Counted from the stretch's first letter, positions 51,316 to 61,243 are shown. The stretch is 64,000 nucleotides of DNA from Nocardia terrae (GCF_009760405.1 NZ_WRPP01000007.1:1-64000), one strand, 5' to 3'. A program made the numbers and translations. The notes: generated by a model not told the origin, from the letters alone.

Positions 51316-52878
51316 ATGTCGGACTATGACGCGATCGTGATCGGAGCCGGGCACAACGGGCTGACGGCCGCAATGGTGTTGCAGCGGGCCGGATTACGCA
51401 CCGTGTGCCTGGAGGCCAAGCACTATTCGGGCGGCATGGCCGCCACGGTCGAGCTCATCGACGGCTACCGCTTCGAGATCGCTGGATCCGAGCAGTTCCC
51501 CACCTCGGCGCGGCTCAGCGCCGAACTGGAACTCGACCGGGTGCCGACCGTGCCCCTGGAGGTGATGTCGGTATCGACCCTCGGCAAGGGCGACGCCCCG
51601 TTCGTCTACTACACCGACCCGATGAAGCTGATGGACCACGTGTCCTCGGTGCACGGCGGCGATGTGCTGACCGGGATGGCCGGGCTGCTCGCCTGGGCGC
51701 AGGCGCCCGGCCGCGCGCTCGGGCGCTTCGAGGTGCGCCGTCCACCGCCCACCATCGACGAGATGTATGCCTGCGCGACAAATGAATTCGAACGGCAGGC
51801 CATCTCCGACATGCTGTTCGGGTCGCTGTCGGACGTGCTGGACCGGTTCCTGCCTGCGACCGACAAGAACGGGGCGCTCCGGGGCATGATGGCTTTCCTG
51901 GGGCTGAACATGACTTTCCGTGGTCCCGAAATACCGGGCAGCGCAATGTCATTGGCCTTCGGCCTCGCCACCCCGGAAGGCAACGGCACTCTCATGCGCA
52001 AGATCAACGGTGGAATCGGCGCTCTGACAGCGCATCTGCGCGACGGCTTCGAAGCCGCGGGCGGTCTGGTACGCCTGAGAACGCCGGTAGCCCGGATCGA
52101 TGCCGCCGGCGGACGGGTCAGCGGGGTGACCACCGAGGGCGGCGAGACGATCACCGCGCCGATCGTGGTGTCGAGCCTCGCGCCGGACCTGACCGTGGGA
52201 CGGCTGCTGGATCCGGCCGTGGTGCCCGAGGACCTGCGGACCCGATTCGCCCGGGTGGATCACCGCGCCAGCTATCTGCAGGTGCACTTCGCGCTCGACG
52301 GTCTGCCGGAATTCGCCGAACCCTATGGGCTGCTCAATGATCCGACCATGCAGTCGGCGATCGGCCTGTTCAGCACGCCCGAGCAGTTGCAGCGGCAATG
52401 GGAGGACTGTCGCCGCGGGATCGTGCCCGAGGAGCCCGCGCTGGTCCTGCAGCTGCCCTCGGTCAATGATCCGCAGGTCGCGCCGGAGGGCAAACACGTC
52501 GCTTCCGTGTTCGCGCTGTGGCTGCCCATCGCCGGGGACCGCTCGCGTCGCGGCGGGCCGGAGCACGATATGGCCGAGCGGGTCATCGACCGAATCGCCG
52601 GCCTCGCACCGAATTTCCGCAGCCTCATCTCCCGGCACATCGTCTTCACCCCGCGCCACATGCGGCTCATGTTCGGCGCGCCCGGGGGCGACTACTGCCA
52701 CGGTCTGGTCCACCCCGAGCAGATGGGACCGAATCGGCCCGGCCCCGGCGGATTTCGTGACCAGCCGTTGCCGGTGACGGGACTGTATCTCGGCAGCGCG
52801 GGCTGCCACGGTGGTCCGGCGGTGTCGTTCATCCCCGGCTACAACGCCGCCCACCAGGCCCTCGGCGACCGTGCGTAG
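51316..52878 (+). CDS. Phytoene desaturase-like FAD-dependent oxidoreductase
   Basis: A 520-aa flavoprotein. The Rossmann loop YDAIVIGAGHNGLTAAMVLQ (4-23) and E in CLEAKHYSGGMAAT fit the NAD(P)/FAD amino-oxidase and phytoene desaturase superfamily. C-terminal VTGLYLGSAGCHGGPAVSFIPGYNAA matches the CrtI-type end. The substrate is unknown. No carotenoid or retinol genes are adjacent, so calling it carotenoid-specific is not justified. The start at 51316 is chosen because the loop begins at residue 4. Confidence 0.87.
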   Translation: MSDYDAIVIGAGHNGLTAAMVLQRAGLRTVCLEAKHYSGGMAATVELIDGYRFEIAGSEQFPTSARLSAELELDRVPTVPLEVMSVSTLGKGDAPFVYYTDPMKLMDHVSSVHGGDVLTGMAGLLAWAQAPGRALGRFEVRRPPPTIDEMYACATNEFERQAISDMLFGSLSDVLDRFLPATDKNGALRGMMAFLGLNMTFRGPEIPGSAMSLAFGLATPEGNGTLMRKINGGIGALTAHLRDGFEAAGGLVRLRTPVARIDAAGGRVSGVTTEGGETITAPIVVSSLAPDLTVGRLLDPAVVPEDLRTRFARVDHRASYLQVHFALDGLPEFAEPYGLLNDPTMQSAIGLFSTPEQLQRQWEDCRRGIVPEEPALVLQLPSVNDPQVAPEGKHVASVFALWLPIAGDRSRRGGPEHDMAERVIDRIAGLAPNFRSLISRHIVFTPRHMRLMFGAPGGDYCHGLVHPEQMGPNRPGPGGFRDQPLPVTGLYLGSAGCHGGPAVSFIPGYNAAHQALGDRA

Positions 52879-52891
52879 CGGACCGGTCGTC

Positions 52892-52957
52892 AGTACTTAA
52901 GCACGACAGATTCCGGGCCGCGCCCGGCTCAATAACGTTCTTCTCATCAAGTTCGAA
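52892..52957 (+). promoter_or_regulatory. 66-nt upstream block shared with a hydrolase pseudogene (copy 1)
   Basis: Ends 17 nt before the ATG of the NTF2-like gene. It aligns without gaps with 61663-61728 (opposite strand) at 52 of 66 positions; the best conserved part is AACGTTCTTCTCATC with flanking CTCAA and AGTTCG. It probably contains a promoter plus operator. Confidence 0.6.
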
Positions 52958-52974
52958 CCACCGAGGAGAACACC

Positions 52975-53343
52975 ATGAGCGACATGAACGAGCTGGTCCA
53001 GCGCTACCTGACCGCCTGGAACACCACCGACGCGAACACCCGCGCGGACCTGGTGGCCGAGCTCTTCACCGAGGATGCCGAGTACACCGACCCGCTGGTG
53101 TCGGTCACCGGCCACGCCGGACTCGACGCCACCATCGCCGCCGTCCAGGGGCAGTTCGCGGGCCTGGAATTCAGCCTCGGCGCACCGGTCGACACCAACC
53201 ACCACATTGTCCGATTCACCTGGCACCTGGGTGCTCCGGGCGCGGAACCGCTGGTCATCGGCTTCGATGTCGCCGCCCTCGCCGAGGACGGACGCATCCA
53301 GCGCGTCTACGGGTTCCTCGACCAGGTCCCGGCCGGACTCTGA
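52975..53343 (+). CDS. NTF2-like / SnoaL-fold protein 1
   Basis: A 122-aa cystatin-like fold protein. VQRYLTAWNTTDANTRADLVAELFTEDAEYTDPLVSVTG is the standard N-terminal pattern. Such proteins bind small hydrophobic ligands or act as isomerases/cyclases, but many are of unknown function. GAGGAG upstream of ATG. It shares its upstream block with the pseudogene at 61264-61643. Confidence 0.85.
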   Translation: MSDMNELVQRYLTAWNTTDANTRADLVAELFTEDAEYTDPLVSVTGHAGLDATIAAVQGQFAGLEFSLGAPVDTNHHIVRFTWHLGAPGAEPLVIGFDVAALAEDGRIQRVYGFLDQVPAGL

Positions 53344-53356
53344 ATCGCCCTCATGC

Positions 53357-53386
53357 GGGCGGGAACCGGTGGACCGGTTCCCGCCC
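53357..53386. terminator. Bidirectional hairpin terminator
   Basis: A perfect 14-bp inverted repeat (GGGCGGGAACCGGT) with a 2-nt centre, between the convergent NTF2-like and reductase genes. Confidence 0.85.
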
Positions 53387-53391
53387 GGGGG

Positions 53392-54267
53392 TCAGCGGTA
53401 CGAGCCGGTGGCGAGATCGTCGATCGCGCTGGGGCCCTTGGGCTCCCACCGCAACCGCGCGCGGGCCGCGTCGCCGGTGACGGACTGGCTGAGGGCGAGG
53501 GCGTCGGCGAACGGGGCACCCAGTTCGGCCCGAGCCTCGGCCAGCGGCCAGACCTTCGGGTCACCGGAGACCCCGGCGGCCTGCGCGGCGGCGGCAGCCA
53601 GGTCCCGGACCGAGACCGCGGCCTCGCCGATGCCGTGCCAGACCGTCCCGGCCTGGGCCTGCTCCACGACCTTCACGAAAAGATCGGCCAGATCGTCGAT
53701 GTGAACGGTGGGCCACACCACCGCGGGATCGGCGACGACCACGGGCGCCTCCTGCTTGCGGGCGAGATCGACCAGCAGCGCGGGGATTCCGCCATTGCGG
53801 CCGTGCACGATGCCGGGCCGGACCACCGCGGCGCGGACGCCCGCCTCTGCCAGGCCGAGGACCTGCCGTTCGATATCGGGGCGGTAGCCGACGATCGGAA
53901 TCGGATTCGTCGGGGTCGTCTCGTCGGCGACGGTGCCGTTCGTCGCGCCGAGCACCCAGACGCCACTCGTGTACACGAAGGGCTTGCCGGTGCCGCGCAG
54001 CGGATCGGTGAGCGCGGTGATGGCGGCGGCGTCCACGGACGCGTCACCGGTCGGCGTGGCCAGATCGACCACGGCATCGATATCGGCGGTGACCGCGGCG
54101 GTCAGCGACGCGGGATCGGTGAGATCCCCGGTGCGCGACTCGTATTCACCCGCCGTCGCCTCCCGGCCCGGCCTGACGAGCGCGACGACCTGGTGCCCGC
54201 GATCGGAAAGACGCTCGGCGACAACGGAACCCACATAGCCCGCTGCTCCGAGAACCAGTACTCGCAT
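53392..54267 (-). CDS. NAD-dependent epimerase/dehydratase family protein
   Basis: A 291-aa extended-SDR-like Rossmann protein. VLVLGAAGYVGSVVAERL (3-20) is the dinucleotide loop, and VRPGIVHGRNG and WPTVHIDDLADLF are conserved in the family. The YxxxK dyad is not clear; a VYTSG segment is present (about 98-102). Many members reduce or isomerise sugar or phenolic compounds. AAGGAG precedes ATG at 54267. Divergent from the hydrolase gene. Confidence 0.85.
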   Translation of the reverse strand: MRVLVLGAAGYVGSVVAERLSDRGHQVVALVRPGREATAGEYESRTGDLTDPASLTAAVTADIDAVVDLATPTGDASVDAAAITALTDPLRGTGKPFVYTSGVWVLGATNGTVADETTPTNPIPIVGYRPDIERQVLGLAEAGVRAAVVRPGIVHGRNGGIPALLVDLARKQEAPVVVADPAVVWPTVHIDDLADLFVKVVEQAQAGTVWHGIGEAAVSVRDLAAAAAQAAGVSGDPKVWPLAEARAELGAPFADALALSQSVTGDAARARLRWEPKGPSAIDDLATGSYR

Positions 54268-54430
54268 GACATCTCCTTCTACCCGCCGGCCGCGACGGCC
54301 GGAACCTCCGGCACTGGACCGTTCCACGACGCGCTGGCATCCCGCTGGCAGCCGATTGCCACCGGACTGCCCGGCGCGCCGAATTCACTTGGCGGCCAGC
54401 GGTCGACAGTAAGCAACAAAGGGAATCACG

Positions 54431-55249
54431 ATGTATTTCACAACCCCCACCGACGGCACCACCCTCGCCTATGAGGACTACGGCACCGGCACCCCGATCG
54501 TCTTCGTGGCCGGCTGGAGCCTGCCCTCCGACATGTGGGAGCGCCAGGTCCCGTTCTTTCTCGACCACGGCTACCGCTGCGTCCTGCTCGACCGCCGCGG
54601 CCACGGCCGCTCGGACCGCCCCACCTCCGGCTACGACACCGACACCCGCGCAGACGATCTCGCCGGCCTGATCGAGCACCTCGATCTGCGTGACGTCATC
54701 CTGGTCTCGCATTCCGGCGGCGGCGCCGAGGTGGTCCGCTACCTCGCGCGCCACGGCGCGGACCGGGTGCAGCGAGTCGCCATGCTGGCGGCCACGGTTC
54801 CGTTCCTGCTCCAGACCGAGGACAACCCGATCGGGATCCCCGGCGAACTCATCGAGGCCACGCTCACCGACCTGAAAACCGATCGCGCGCGGTGGTTCAC
54901 CGACCTGTCGCAGAGCTACTTCGCCACTCACATGGGCACCCGGGTGACCCCGGCGACCATCGACACCGAGATCCGGCGCTCCTTGAGCACCTCCATCGTC
55001 TCCACCATCGAGGTCCAGCGCGAGACCGCCCACACCGACTGCCGCGCCGACCTCGCCGCCCTGACGGTCCCCGTCCTACTGCTGCACGGCGTGCAGGACC
55101 AGCAGATGCCGATCGACCTCACCAGCCGCCGGACCGTCGAAATGACCCCGAACGCCGTGCTGAAGGAGTACCTCGACGCGGGCCACGGCCTGTACTCCAG
55201 CCACGCCGCCCAGGTGAACGCCGACATCCTCGACTTCATCAAGTCCTGA
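54431..55249 (+). CDS. Alpha/beta hydrolase (arylesterase/haloperoxidase-like)
   Basis: A 272-aa enzyme. Oxyanion VFVAGWS, the DRRGHGRSDRP string and the nucleophile elbow VSHSGGGAEVVRYLARHG (about 96-113) identify the cofactor-free haloperoxidase/arylesterase subgroup. Acid Asp in LLHGVQDQQMP and His in DAGHGLY complete the triad. Likely hydrolyses esters or lactones. A truncated relative lies at 61264-61643. GGGAATC precedes ATG. Confidence 0.9.
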   Translation: MYFTTPTDGTTLAYEDYGTGTPIVFVAGWSLPSDMWERQVPFFLDHGYRCVLLDRRGHGRSDRPTSGYDTDTRADDLAGLIEHLDLRDVILVSHSGGGAEVVRYLARHGADRVQRVAMLAATVPFLLQTEDNPIGIPGELIEATLTDLKTDRARWFTDLSQSYFATHMGTRVTPATIDTEIRRSLSTSIVSTIEVQRETAHTDCRADLAALTVPVLLLHGVQDQQMPIDLTSRRTVEMTPNAVLKEYLDAGHGLYSSHAAQVNADILDFIKS

Positions 55250-55280
55250 CCGCGGACGCCGGGCCGGTGGGGCGGCCGAT

Positions 55281-55697
55281 TCAGTTGGCGGGGAACAGGA
55301 GTCGGCGGGCGTAGGCGGTGTCGAATTGTTCGCGGGCCTCGGCGATGCGGCCCTTCTCCACTCGGAAGGCGATGATCACATCGTTGACGTAGGGCTCGCC
55401 CGCGGTGGTGGTGGCCCGGGTGGTCCATTCGGCGACGGCGTGGTCGCCGTCGGCGAGGACGGTGCGGACCTCCTGGCTGATGGGCTCGGTGAGGTCGAAG
55501 CGCTCGAGCATGGCGGGGAGGAAGCCGTGGAAGATCTGGTCGGGGCCGACCCAGGTACCCGAGGTGGGGAGGTCGCCGGCCAGGGTCCAGGTGGCGTCGG
55601 GGGTGAAGAATTCGGTGCGGCGGTCGACCGCCTCACCGGCCTGCAGGGCGCGGATGTAGTTCTCGATGACGGTGCGGGTTTCGGCTGTGGTGCTCAT
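55281..55697 (-). CDS. NTF2-like / SnoaL-fold protein 2
   Basis: A 138-aa protein with the SnoaL/NTF2 pattern: TVIENYIRALQAGEAVDRRTEFFTPDATW near the start and ISQEVRTVLADGDHAVAEWTTRAT in the middle. Function unknown. The start at 55697 is preferred because upstream residues look like leader. Convergent with the hydrolase gene. Confidence 0.82.
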   Translation of the reverse strand: MSTTAETRTVIENYIRALQAGEAVDRRTEFFTPDATWTLAGDLPTSGTWVGPDQIFHGFLPAMLERFDLTEPISQEVRTVLADGDHAVAEWTTRATTTAGEPYVNDVIIAFRVEKGRIAEAREQFDTAYARRLLFPAN

Positions 55698-55869
55698 GGG
55701 ATTCAGTTCACCGGAAATCGCGGGGCCGACCAATGAGCAGTCGGCGCACACAGCGATAAGGAAGCGTTATCGCTCGCCGGGAGGGGTGGCCTGCGGGGCG
55801 GCGTCGGGCGAATTCGTAGGATGTCCGGGTGAGCGCTGGGTTTTGTTGTCTCCGGCCCGGTGAGCGGCG

Positions 55870-56625
55870 GTGACCGTCGTCGAGGCGGTCGAGCTGATTG
55901 CTGTCGGTTTCGCGGCCGGATTGGTCAGTGTGCTGGTCAGTCTGGCGTCGCTGGTGTCCTATCCGGCGCTGCTCGGCATGGGGTTGATGCCGGTCGCGGC
56001 GAATGTCACCAATACGGTGGCCCTCATCTTCACCGGGGTCGGGGCGGCGGCGGGATCGCGGCAGGAGCTGGCGGGGACGCGGCGCACGGTGCTGCGGCTC
56101 GGGGCGCTCGCGGCCGTCGGCGGTGCCATCGGCGCGGTGCTGTTGCTGGTCGCGCCCGCATCGACCTTTCAGGTCGTGGTGCCGTTCCTGATCGGCGGGG
56201 CCTCGGTGTTCCTCCTGGCGCAGCCGACCCTGACCCGGCGGTGGCAGCACACGAGCGACGCCGGAAAAGCCTGGCGGACCGGACTGTTGGGGACGCTGCT
56301 GTTCGCGTCCGCCGTCTACGCCGGGTATTTCGGTGCGGCGGGCGGGATCCTGATCCTCGCCATCATCTCGGCCATGTACCCGGAGTGGTCGCCGCAGCGC
56401 GCCAATGCGGTCAAGAGCGTCACCTCCATGTGCGCGAACGGCGCGGCGGCAATCGGATTCGCGTTCTACGGCCCGGTGCACTGGGCCTTCGTGGTACCGC
56501 TCGCCCTGGGCTTCCTGCTGGGCGGGCGAGTCGGACCGGTGGTGGCGAGGCGGCTGCCCAGCAACAGCCTGCGGGTCATCGCCGCCGGGTGCGGCATCGC
56601 GCTCGCGGTGAAATTCGCGGTCTGA
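55870..56625 (+). CDS. TauE/SafE family membrane transporter
   Basis: A 251-aa integral membrane protein with about eight membrane segments and the repeated motif of the family (GLVSVLVSLASLVSYPALLGMG; GYFGAAGGILILAII). Family members export sulfite or sulfoacetate-type anions or import them. Substrate here unknown. GTG start at 55870. Convergent with the MFS exporter gene. Confidence 0.88.
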   Translation: MTVVEAVELIAVGFAAGLVSVLVSLASLVSYPALLGMGLMPVAANVTNTVALIFTGVGAAAGSRQELAGTRRTVLRLGALAAVGGAIGAVLLLVAPASTFQVVVPFLIGGASVFLLAQPTLTRRWQHTSDAGKAWRTGLLGTLLFASAVYAGYFGAAGGILILAIISAMYPEWSPQRANAVKSVTSMCANGAAAIGFAFYGPVHWAFVVPLALGFLLGGRVGPVVARRLPSNSLRVIAAGCGIALAVKFAV

Positions 56626-56647
56626 GAACCGGAACCGCCCGAGCACG

Positions 56648-56684
56648 CGAAAGCGCCCATGGCCTTGGGCCACGGGCGCTTTCG
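56648..56684. terminator. Bidirectional hairpin terminator
   Basis: CGAAAGCGCCC and its complement with an inner TGGCC/GGCCA stem and one A-C mismatch, between convergent genes. Confidence 0.85.
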
Positions 56685-56696
56685 ACTGCGGGATGG

Positions 56697-58205
56697 TCAG
56701 TCCTTGACCAGCTCCACATCGGAGAACTCGGCTTCGTCCACCACATCCGGGATCTCGGCGTCGTGCACCACGTCGGGGATCTCGGCCCCGTGCGCGGTCG
56801 CGGCCGAGCGGTTGGGCAGCAGCACCGCCATCAGGATCACCACGACCGACAGGCCCGCGGAGACCAGGAAGGCCAGCCGCATACCGGACAGCGAGGCGTC
56901 CAGCGGGTTGGAACCGCTCCCGACCAGGTGGTTGGTCCGAGAGGTCATGACCGTCACCACCAGCGCCGTGCCGAAGGCGGCGGCCACCTGCTGCAGCGTC
57001 GCCAGCATCGAACTGCCGTAGGAGTACAGATGCATCGGCAGCGCGCCCAGACCCAGGGTGAAGACCGGCGTGAAAGCCCCGGCCAGCGACACCATGAGCA
57101 GCACGTGCAGCGCGACCAGCACCACGTACGGCGAGGTCAGCGACAGCTGGGTGAAGCCCGCCAGGGCGGCGGTAATGCCGATCGCGCCCGGAATCACCAG
57201 GACCCGGCCGCCGAACCGGTCGAAGATCTTGCCGACGGTCGGACCGAGCAGACCCATGGCCAGACCGCCGGGCATCACCAGCAGACCGGTCTGCAGCGGG
57301 CTCAGCCCACGCAGGTTCTGCAGGTACAGCGGCAGCAGGATCATCGAACCCATCATGGCCAGGAAGGCCACCGCCATCAGCACCAGCGACTTGGTGTAGG
57401 TGGGGGCCAACAGGATTCGCAGGTCCATCAGCGGGGAGCCCTTGCGCTGCAGGGACAGCTGGCGGAACACGAAGATCGCGATCAGGGCGACGCCACCGGC
57501 GATGATCAGCGCGGGAGTGGTCGCGCTGCCCTCGCCGAACTTGCTCAGCCCGTACACCAGGCCACCGAAACCGAAGGCCGCGAACGCCACACTGAACCAG
57601 TCGATCGAACCCGCTTGCGGGTCACCGACATTCTCCAGCTTGCGCAGGCCGAACACGGTCACCGCACCGGCGATGGGCAGCACCAGCGCGAACAGCCAAC
57701 GCCAGGAACCGATCTGGAGCACCAGGCCGGAGATGACCGGGCCCATGGCCGGAGCCACCGAGATGGCCAGGGTGACATTGCCCATGACCCGGCCGCGGTC
57801 CTCTTCGGAGACGACCGTCATCAGAGTCGTCATCAGCAGCGGCATCATGACGGCGGTGCCGCCGGCCTGGACGACGCGGCTGATCAGCAGAACCGCGAAA
57901 GTCGGCGCGATCGCGGCGATCGCGGTACCGACGAGGAAGACGCCCATGGCGAGGGCATACGCCTGGCGGGTGGTGACCCGCTGCAGGAACCAGCCGGTGA
58001 CGGGGATGACCGCCGCCATGGTCAGCATGAAGACGGTGGACACCCAGGGCGCGGTCTCGGCGGACACGTTCAGATCCGTCTTCAGCCGTGGGATCGCGTT
58101 GATCATGATGGTCTCGTTGAGGATCACCGTGAAGGTCGCGAGCACCAGCAACCGGATGACGGTTGGCGTCCGCTGCTTGGTGGAGCTAGCGGATAGGTCG
58201 GGCAT
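56697..58205 (-). CDS. DHA2-type MFS drug exporter
   Basis: A 502-aa integral membrane protein with about 14 membrane segments, typical of the EmrB/QacA group. LNETIMINAIPRL and GTAIAAIAPTFAVLLISRVVQAGGTAVMMPL are family motifs, and motif C-like GPVISGLVLQIGSWRWLF is present. The C-terminal tail has two acidic repeats (AEIPDVVHDAEIPDVV). The start at 58205 has CCGGAGG 8 nt upstream. It is divergent from the LuxR-type regulator, which may control it. Confidence 0.9.
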   Translation of the reverse strand: MPDLSASSTKQRTPTVIRLLVLATFTVILNETIMINAIPRLKTDLNVSAETAPWVSTVFMLTMAAVIPVTGWFLQRVTTRQAYALAMGVFLVGTAIAAIAPTFAVLLISRVVQAGGTAVMMPLLMTTLMTVVSEEDRGRVMGNVTLAISVAPAMGPVISGLVLQIGSWRWLFALVLPIAGAVTVFGLRKLENVGDPQAGSIDWFSVAFAAFGFGGLVYGLSKFGEGSATTPALIIAGGVALIAIFVFRQLSLQRKGSPLMDLRILLAPTYTKSLVLMAVAFLAMMGSMILLPLYLQNLRGLSPLQTGLLVMPGGLAMGLLGPTVGKIFDRFGGRVLVIPGAIGITAALAGFTQLSLTSPYVVLVALHVLLMVSLAGAFTPVFTLGLGALPMHLYSYGSSMLATLQQVAAAFGTALVVTVMTSRTNHLVGSGSNPLDASLSGMRLAFLVSAGLSVVVILMAVLLPNRSAATAHGAEIPDVVHDAEIPDVVDEAEFSDVELVKD

Positions 58206-58492
58206 CGGAAAACCTCCGGTGTAATTCGAGATCGAGGGGTTGAGCGGGCTCGATGGTCGGCGACTGCGCTGTACCGGAGCCACATCGGTAGAGACGGGGA
58301 CAGAACGCACAACTCATCGGTCGCGAATCAGTATTCCGGCGGGGTCCGACAGATTTCATCCCATTAACCGGTACTTCAGGCTGGAAAGAACTCGCGAAAA
58401 TGCGCTCTCACCAGCACTTATCACAGTCATGAAGATCGTTTGGTGAGCCAGGTCACTCGAGAGGTATCCGGCACCGGCCATGATGGACACCG

Positions 58493-61243
58493 ATGGAAGG
58501 TATGAGAACGACCGTGGCCGAACAGGTTCCGCCGCTCCGGGGTCGCGAGCGGGAGCAGGAAACACTCAGCGGATTGATCGAGGGCGCGCGCGAGGGCCGC
58601 AGCGGGGCGCTGGTGCTGCGGGGTGAGCCCGGCATCGGCAAGACCGCGCTGCTGGATTTCGCCGCCGCGCGGGTGGGCGGGCTGCGGCTGCTGCGCGGCA
58701 CCGGCATCGAGGTCGAGGCCGAATTGCCGTTCGCCGGACTGCAGATGTTGCTGCGCCCCGCGTTGGATCGCCTCGCCGGGCTGCCCGAACCGCAGCGCGT
58801 GGCGCTGAGCGGTGCGCTGGGTCTGGGTGCGGGCGGCGGTGAGCCCATGCTGACCGGTCTGGCCGTGCTGTCGCTGCTCACCGACTACGCCGACGGGACC
58901 GGGCTGCTGGTGGTCGTCGACGACGCGCAGTGGCTGGACCGCGCCTCGCAGGACGCACTGCTGTTCGCGGCCCGGCGGCTGCACGCCGAGGGCGTCGCCC
59001 TGCTCTTCGGCGTTCGGGATGGCGAGGGCTCGTTCGAAGCGACCGGTCTGCCCGAGGTACCGCTGACCGGATTGACACCCGAAGCCTCGGCGGCCCTGCT
59101 CGACGAGCACGCGCTCACCCCCGCCGTGCGCTACCGGCTGCTGGCCGAGGCGCGCGGCAACCCGCTGGCCCTGCGCGAGCTGCCACTGGCCATGGCGGCC
59201 GAACCCACCGCCGACCTGTCCACCGGCGCGCTACCGCTGACCGATCGGCTGCGCCTGGCCTTCCATGGCCGGATCAGCCGACTGCCCGAACCGACCAGAA
59301 CCCTGCTGACGGTGATGGCCATCGACGAGAGCTGCGACCCCGCCGTCATCCTGCGCGCCGCCGCCGCGCTGGGCGTGGGGGTCGACGACCTCGGGCCCGC
59401 GGAAGCGGCCGGCCTGCTGCAGGCCGGCGCGGGGACCGAGCTGCCGATCACCTTCCGCCACCCGCTGATTCGGGCGGCGGTCTACCAGCGTGCCCCGCTG
59501 GCCGCGCGGATGGCCGTGCATCGGGCGCTGGCCGAGGCGCTGGACTCGCCCGAGCAGGCGGATCGCCGGGCCTGGCATCGCGCGGCGGCGGCCGTCGGTC
59601 CCGACGCCGAGTTGGCGGATGCCCTGGAGCGCAATGCCGTTCGCGCGCGCGAGCGCGGCGGGTTCAAGGCGGCCGCCGCGGCCTATGATCGGGCGGCCCG
59701 GCTCAGCACCGGTCCGGAGGATCGGTTGCACCGCAGCGCGCTGGCGGCGCAGGCGGCGCTGGAGTCCGGTGATCTGGATCGGGCCGCGGACCTGGCCCGC
59801 CGCACGGCTCGCGAGGTGGACTCGGAGTCGTTGCGCGCCAGCCTGTCCCAGGTGCAGGCGCTGGCCCGCTTCTGGCGGGGCGAGTTCCCCGAGGCGCATC
59901 GGCTGTTGATCGACGCCGCCGCGACCATCGCGTCCACGGAACCGGCGCAGGCGGCCGACATGCTGGTGCAGGCCGTGCACACCGGGTGGTACCTCGGCGA
60001 GGCCGAGCTGCGGGAGGTGCTGAAAAACCTTGCGAACCTGAAACTCTCGGAGGAGTTGCCGGTATCGCCGGTCGTGCGGTTCATCGGCCAACTCTTCGAC
60101 CGGGGTCCGGGACGGCCCTTGGCGCTGGCCGACATCCTCGGCGAAATCCGTTCCCGGGGGGAGGCTTCCGATCAGGTTCGATCCATCCTGTGCGGCTTGG
60201 CCCTCGCTCGCGGACAGGACGGCCCGGCCTTCGATCTGGCGCTGTCCCTGGCGGCCGGGCATCGAACGGCCGGTGCGGCGGGGCGGCTGCCGACGGTGCT
60301 GTTCTTCGCGGCCGAAGCCGACATCTTCACGGGCCGGCTGCGTGACGCGCGCGCGGCCACCGTCGAGGCCCGCGATCTGGCCCGCGACACCGGTCAGCAG
60401 CAGTGGGTGCGTCAACTCAGCAGTGTCCTGGCGCATTTGGACGCGCTCCGAGGTGATGAGGACGAGTGCCGCGCGCACGCCGAACTCGGACTCACCGGTG
60501 ACACCCCGGGAGCGACCGCGCCGGGCGCACCGTGGGCGCACTGGTCGCTGGGCTTGCTCGAGCTGGGGACCGGTCGCGCGGAAGCTGCGCTGTCACGCTT
60601 CGAGCGATTGACGAAATCACCGTTCAACCACCACATTTGCGCTACCCGTTCGATCCCCGATCTGGTCGAGGCCGCGGTCCGCATCGGAGCCGCGGACCGT
60701 GCCGCGGAGCCCTTCGCCAATTTCGAGGGGTGGGCCGAGTCGGTGGCACAGCCGTGGGCCGATGCCCTGGTGCTGCGGTGCCGGGCGCTGCTGGACGACA
60801 CGCGGGCCGAAGAGTTCTACGCGCGGGCGCTCGAGATCCACGATCGCGAGACCCGCCCCATCGAATTCGCCCGCACCGCACTGCTCTACGGCGAATGGCT
60901 GCGTCGCGCCCGGCGCAAGTCCGAGGCCCGCACCCACCTGCACGAGGCCCTCGAGATCTTCGAGCGCCTGGGGCTGGATCCGTGGGCGCGGCGCGCCCGC
61001 CACGAGCTGAGCGCCGCCGGTGCGCCCGAGACCGATCCCGCTCCGGCCCGCGGCGATGGCACCGGACTGACCCCGCAGGAATTGCAGATCGTCCGGCTGG
61101 CCGCCCGGGGTTTGTCCAACCGGGACATCGCCGCGCAGTTGTTCCTGAGTCACCGCACGGTGGGCTATCACCTCTACAAGGCGTATCCGAAGCTCGGTGT
61201 CACCTCGCGGGGGGAGCTGAAAGACGTTGTCGCCCAGCTCTGA
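58493..61243 (+). CDS. LAL-type LuxR family transcriptional regulator
   Basis: A 916-aa large ATP-binding regulator. Walker A GEPGIGKT (44-51), Walker B VVVDDAQWLD (140-149), a long tetratricopeptide-like helical middle, and a C-terminal GerE/LuxR helix-turn-helix (LTPQELQIVRLAARGLSNRDIAAQLFLSHRTVGYHLYKAYPKLGV, about 858-902). LAL proteins activate nearby genes when bound to ATP and a ligand. The likely targets are the MFS exporter and/or the cluster of NTF2, reductase and hydrolase genes, by proximity only. A start at 58502 is the alternative. Confidence 0.92.
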   Translation: MEGMRTTVAEQVPPLRGREREQETLSGLIEGAREGRSGALVLRGEPGIGKTALLDFAAARVGGLRLLRGTGIEVEAELPFAGLQMLLRPALDRLAGLPEPQRVALSGALGLGAGGGEPMLTGLAVLSLLTDYADGTGLLVVVDDAQWLDRASQDALLFAARRLHAEGVALLFGVRDGEGSFEATGLPEVPLTGLTPEASAALLDEHALTPAVRYRLLAEARGNPLALRELPLAMAAEPTADLSTGALPLTDRLRLAFHGRISRLPEPTRTLLTVMAIDESCDPAVILRAAAALGVGVDDLGPAEAAGLLQAGAGTELPITFRHPLIRAAVYQRAPLAARMAVHRALAEALDSPEQADRRAWHRAAAAVGPDAELADALERNAVRARERGGFKAAAAAYDRAARLSTGPEDRLHRSALAAQAALESGDLDRAADLARRTAREVDSESLRASLSQVQALARFWRGEFPEAHRLLIDAAATIASTEPAQAADMLVQAVHTGWYLGEAELREVLKNLANLKLSEELPVSPVVRFIGQLFDRGPGRPLALADILGEIRSRGEASDQVRSILCGLALARGQDGPAFDLALSLAAGHRTAGAAGRLPTVLFFAAEADIFTGRLRDARAATVEARDLARDTGQQQWVRQLSSVLAHLDALRGDEDECRAHAELGLTGDTPGATAPGAPWAHWSLGLLELGTGRAEAALSRFERLTKSPFNHHICATRSIPDLVEAAVRIGAADRAAEPFANFEGWAESVAQPWADALVLRCRALLDDTRAEEFYARALEIHDRETRPIEFARTALLYGEWLRRARRKSEARTHLHEALEIFERLGLDPWARRARHELSAAGAPETDPAPARGDGTGLTPQELQIVRLAARGLSNRDIAAQLFLSHRTVGYHLYKAYPKLGVTSRGELKDVVAQL

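Noticed and set aside
55860..58196. 778-codon plus-strand frame across TauE/SafE and MFS genes
   Set aside because: Runs in another frame over one real gene and antisense to the next; composition is low-complexity His/Gln/Arg.
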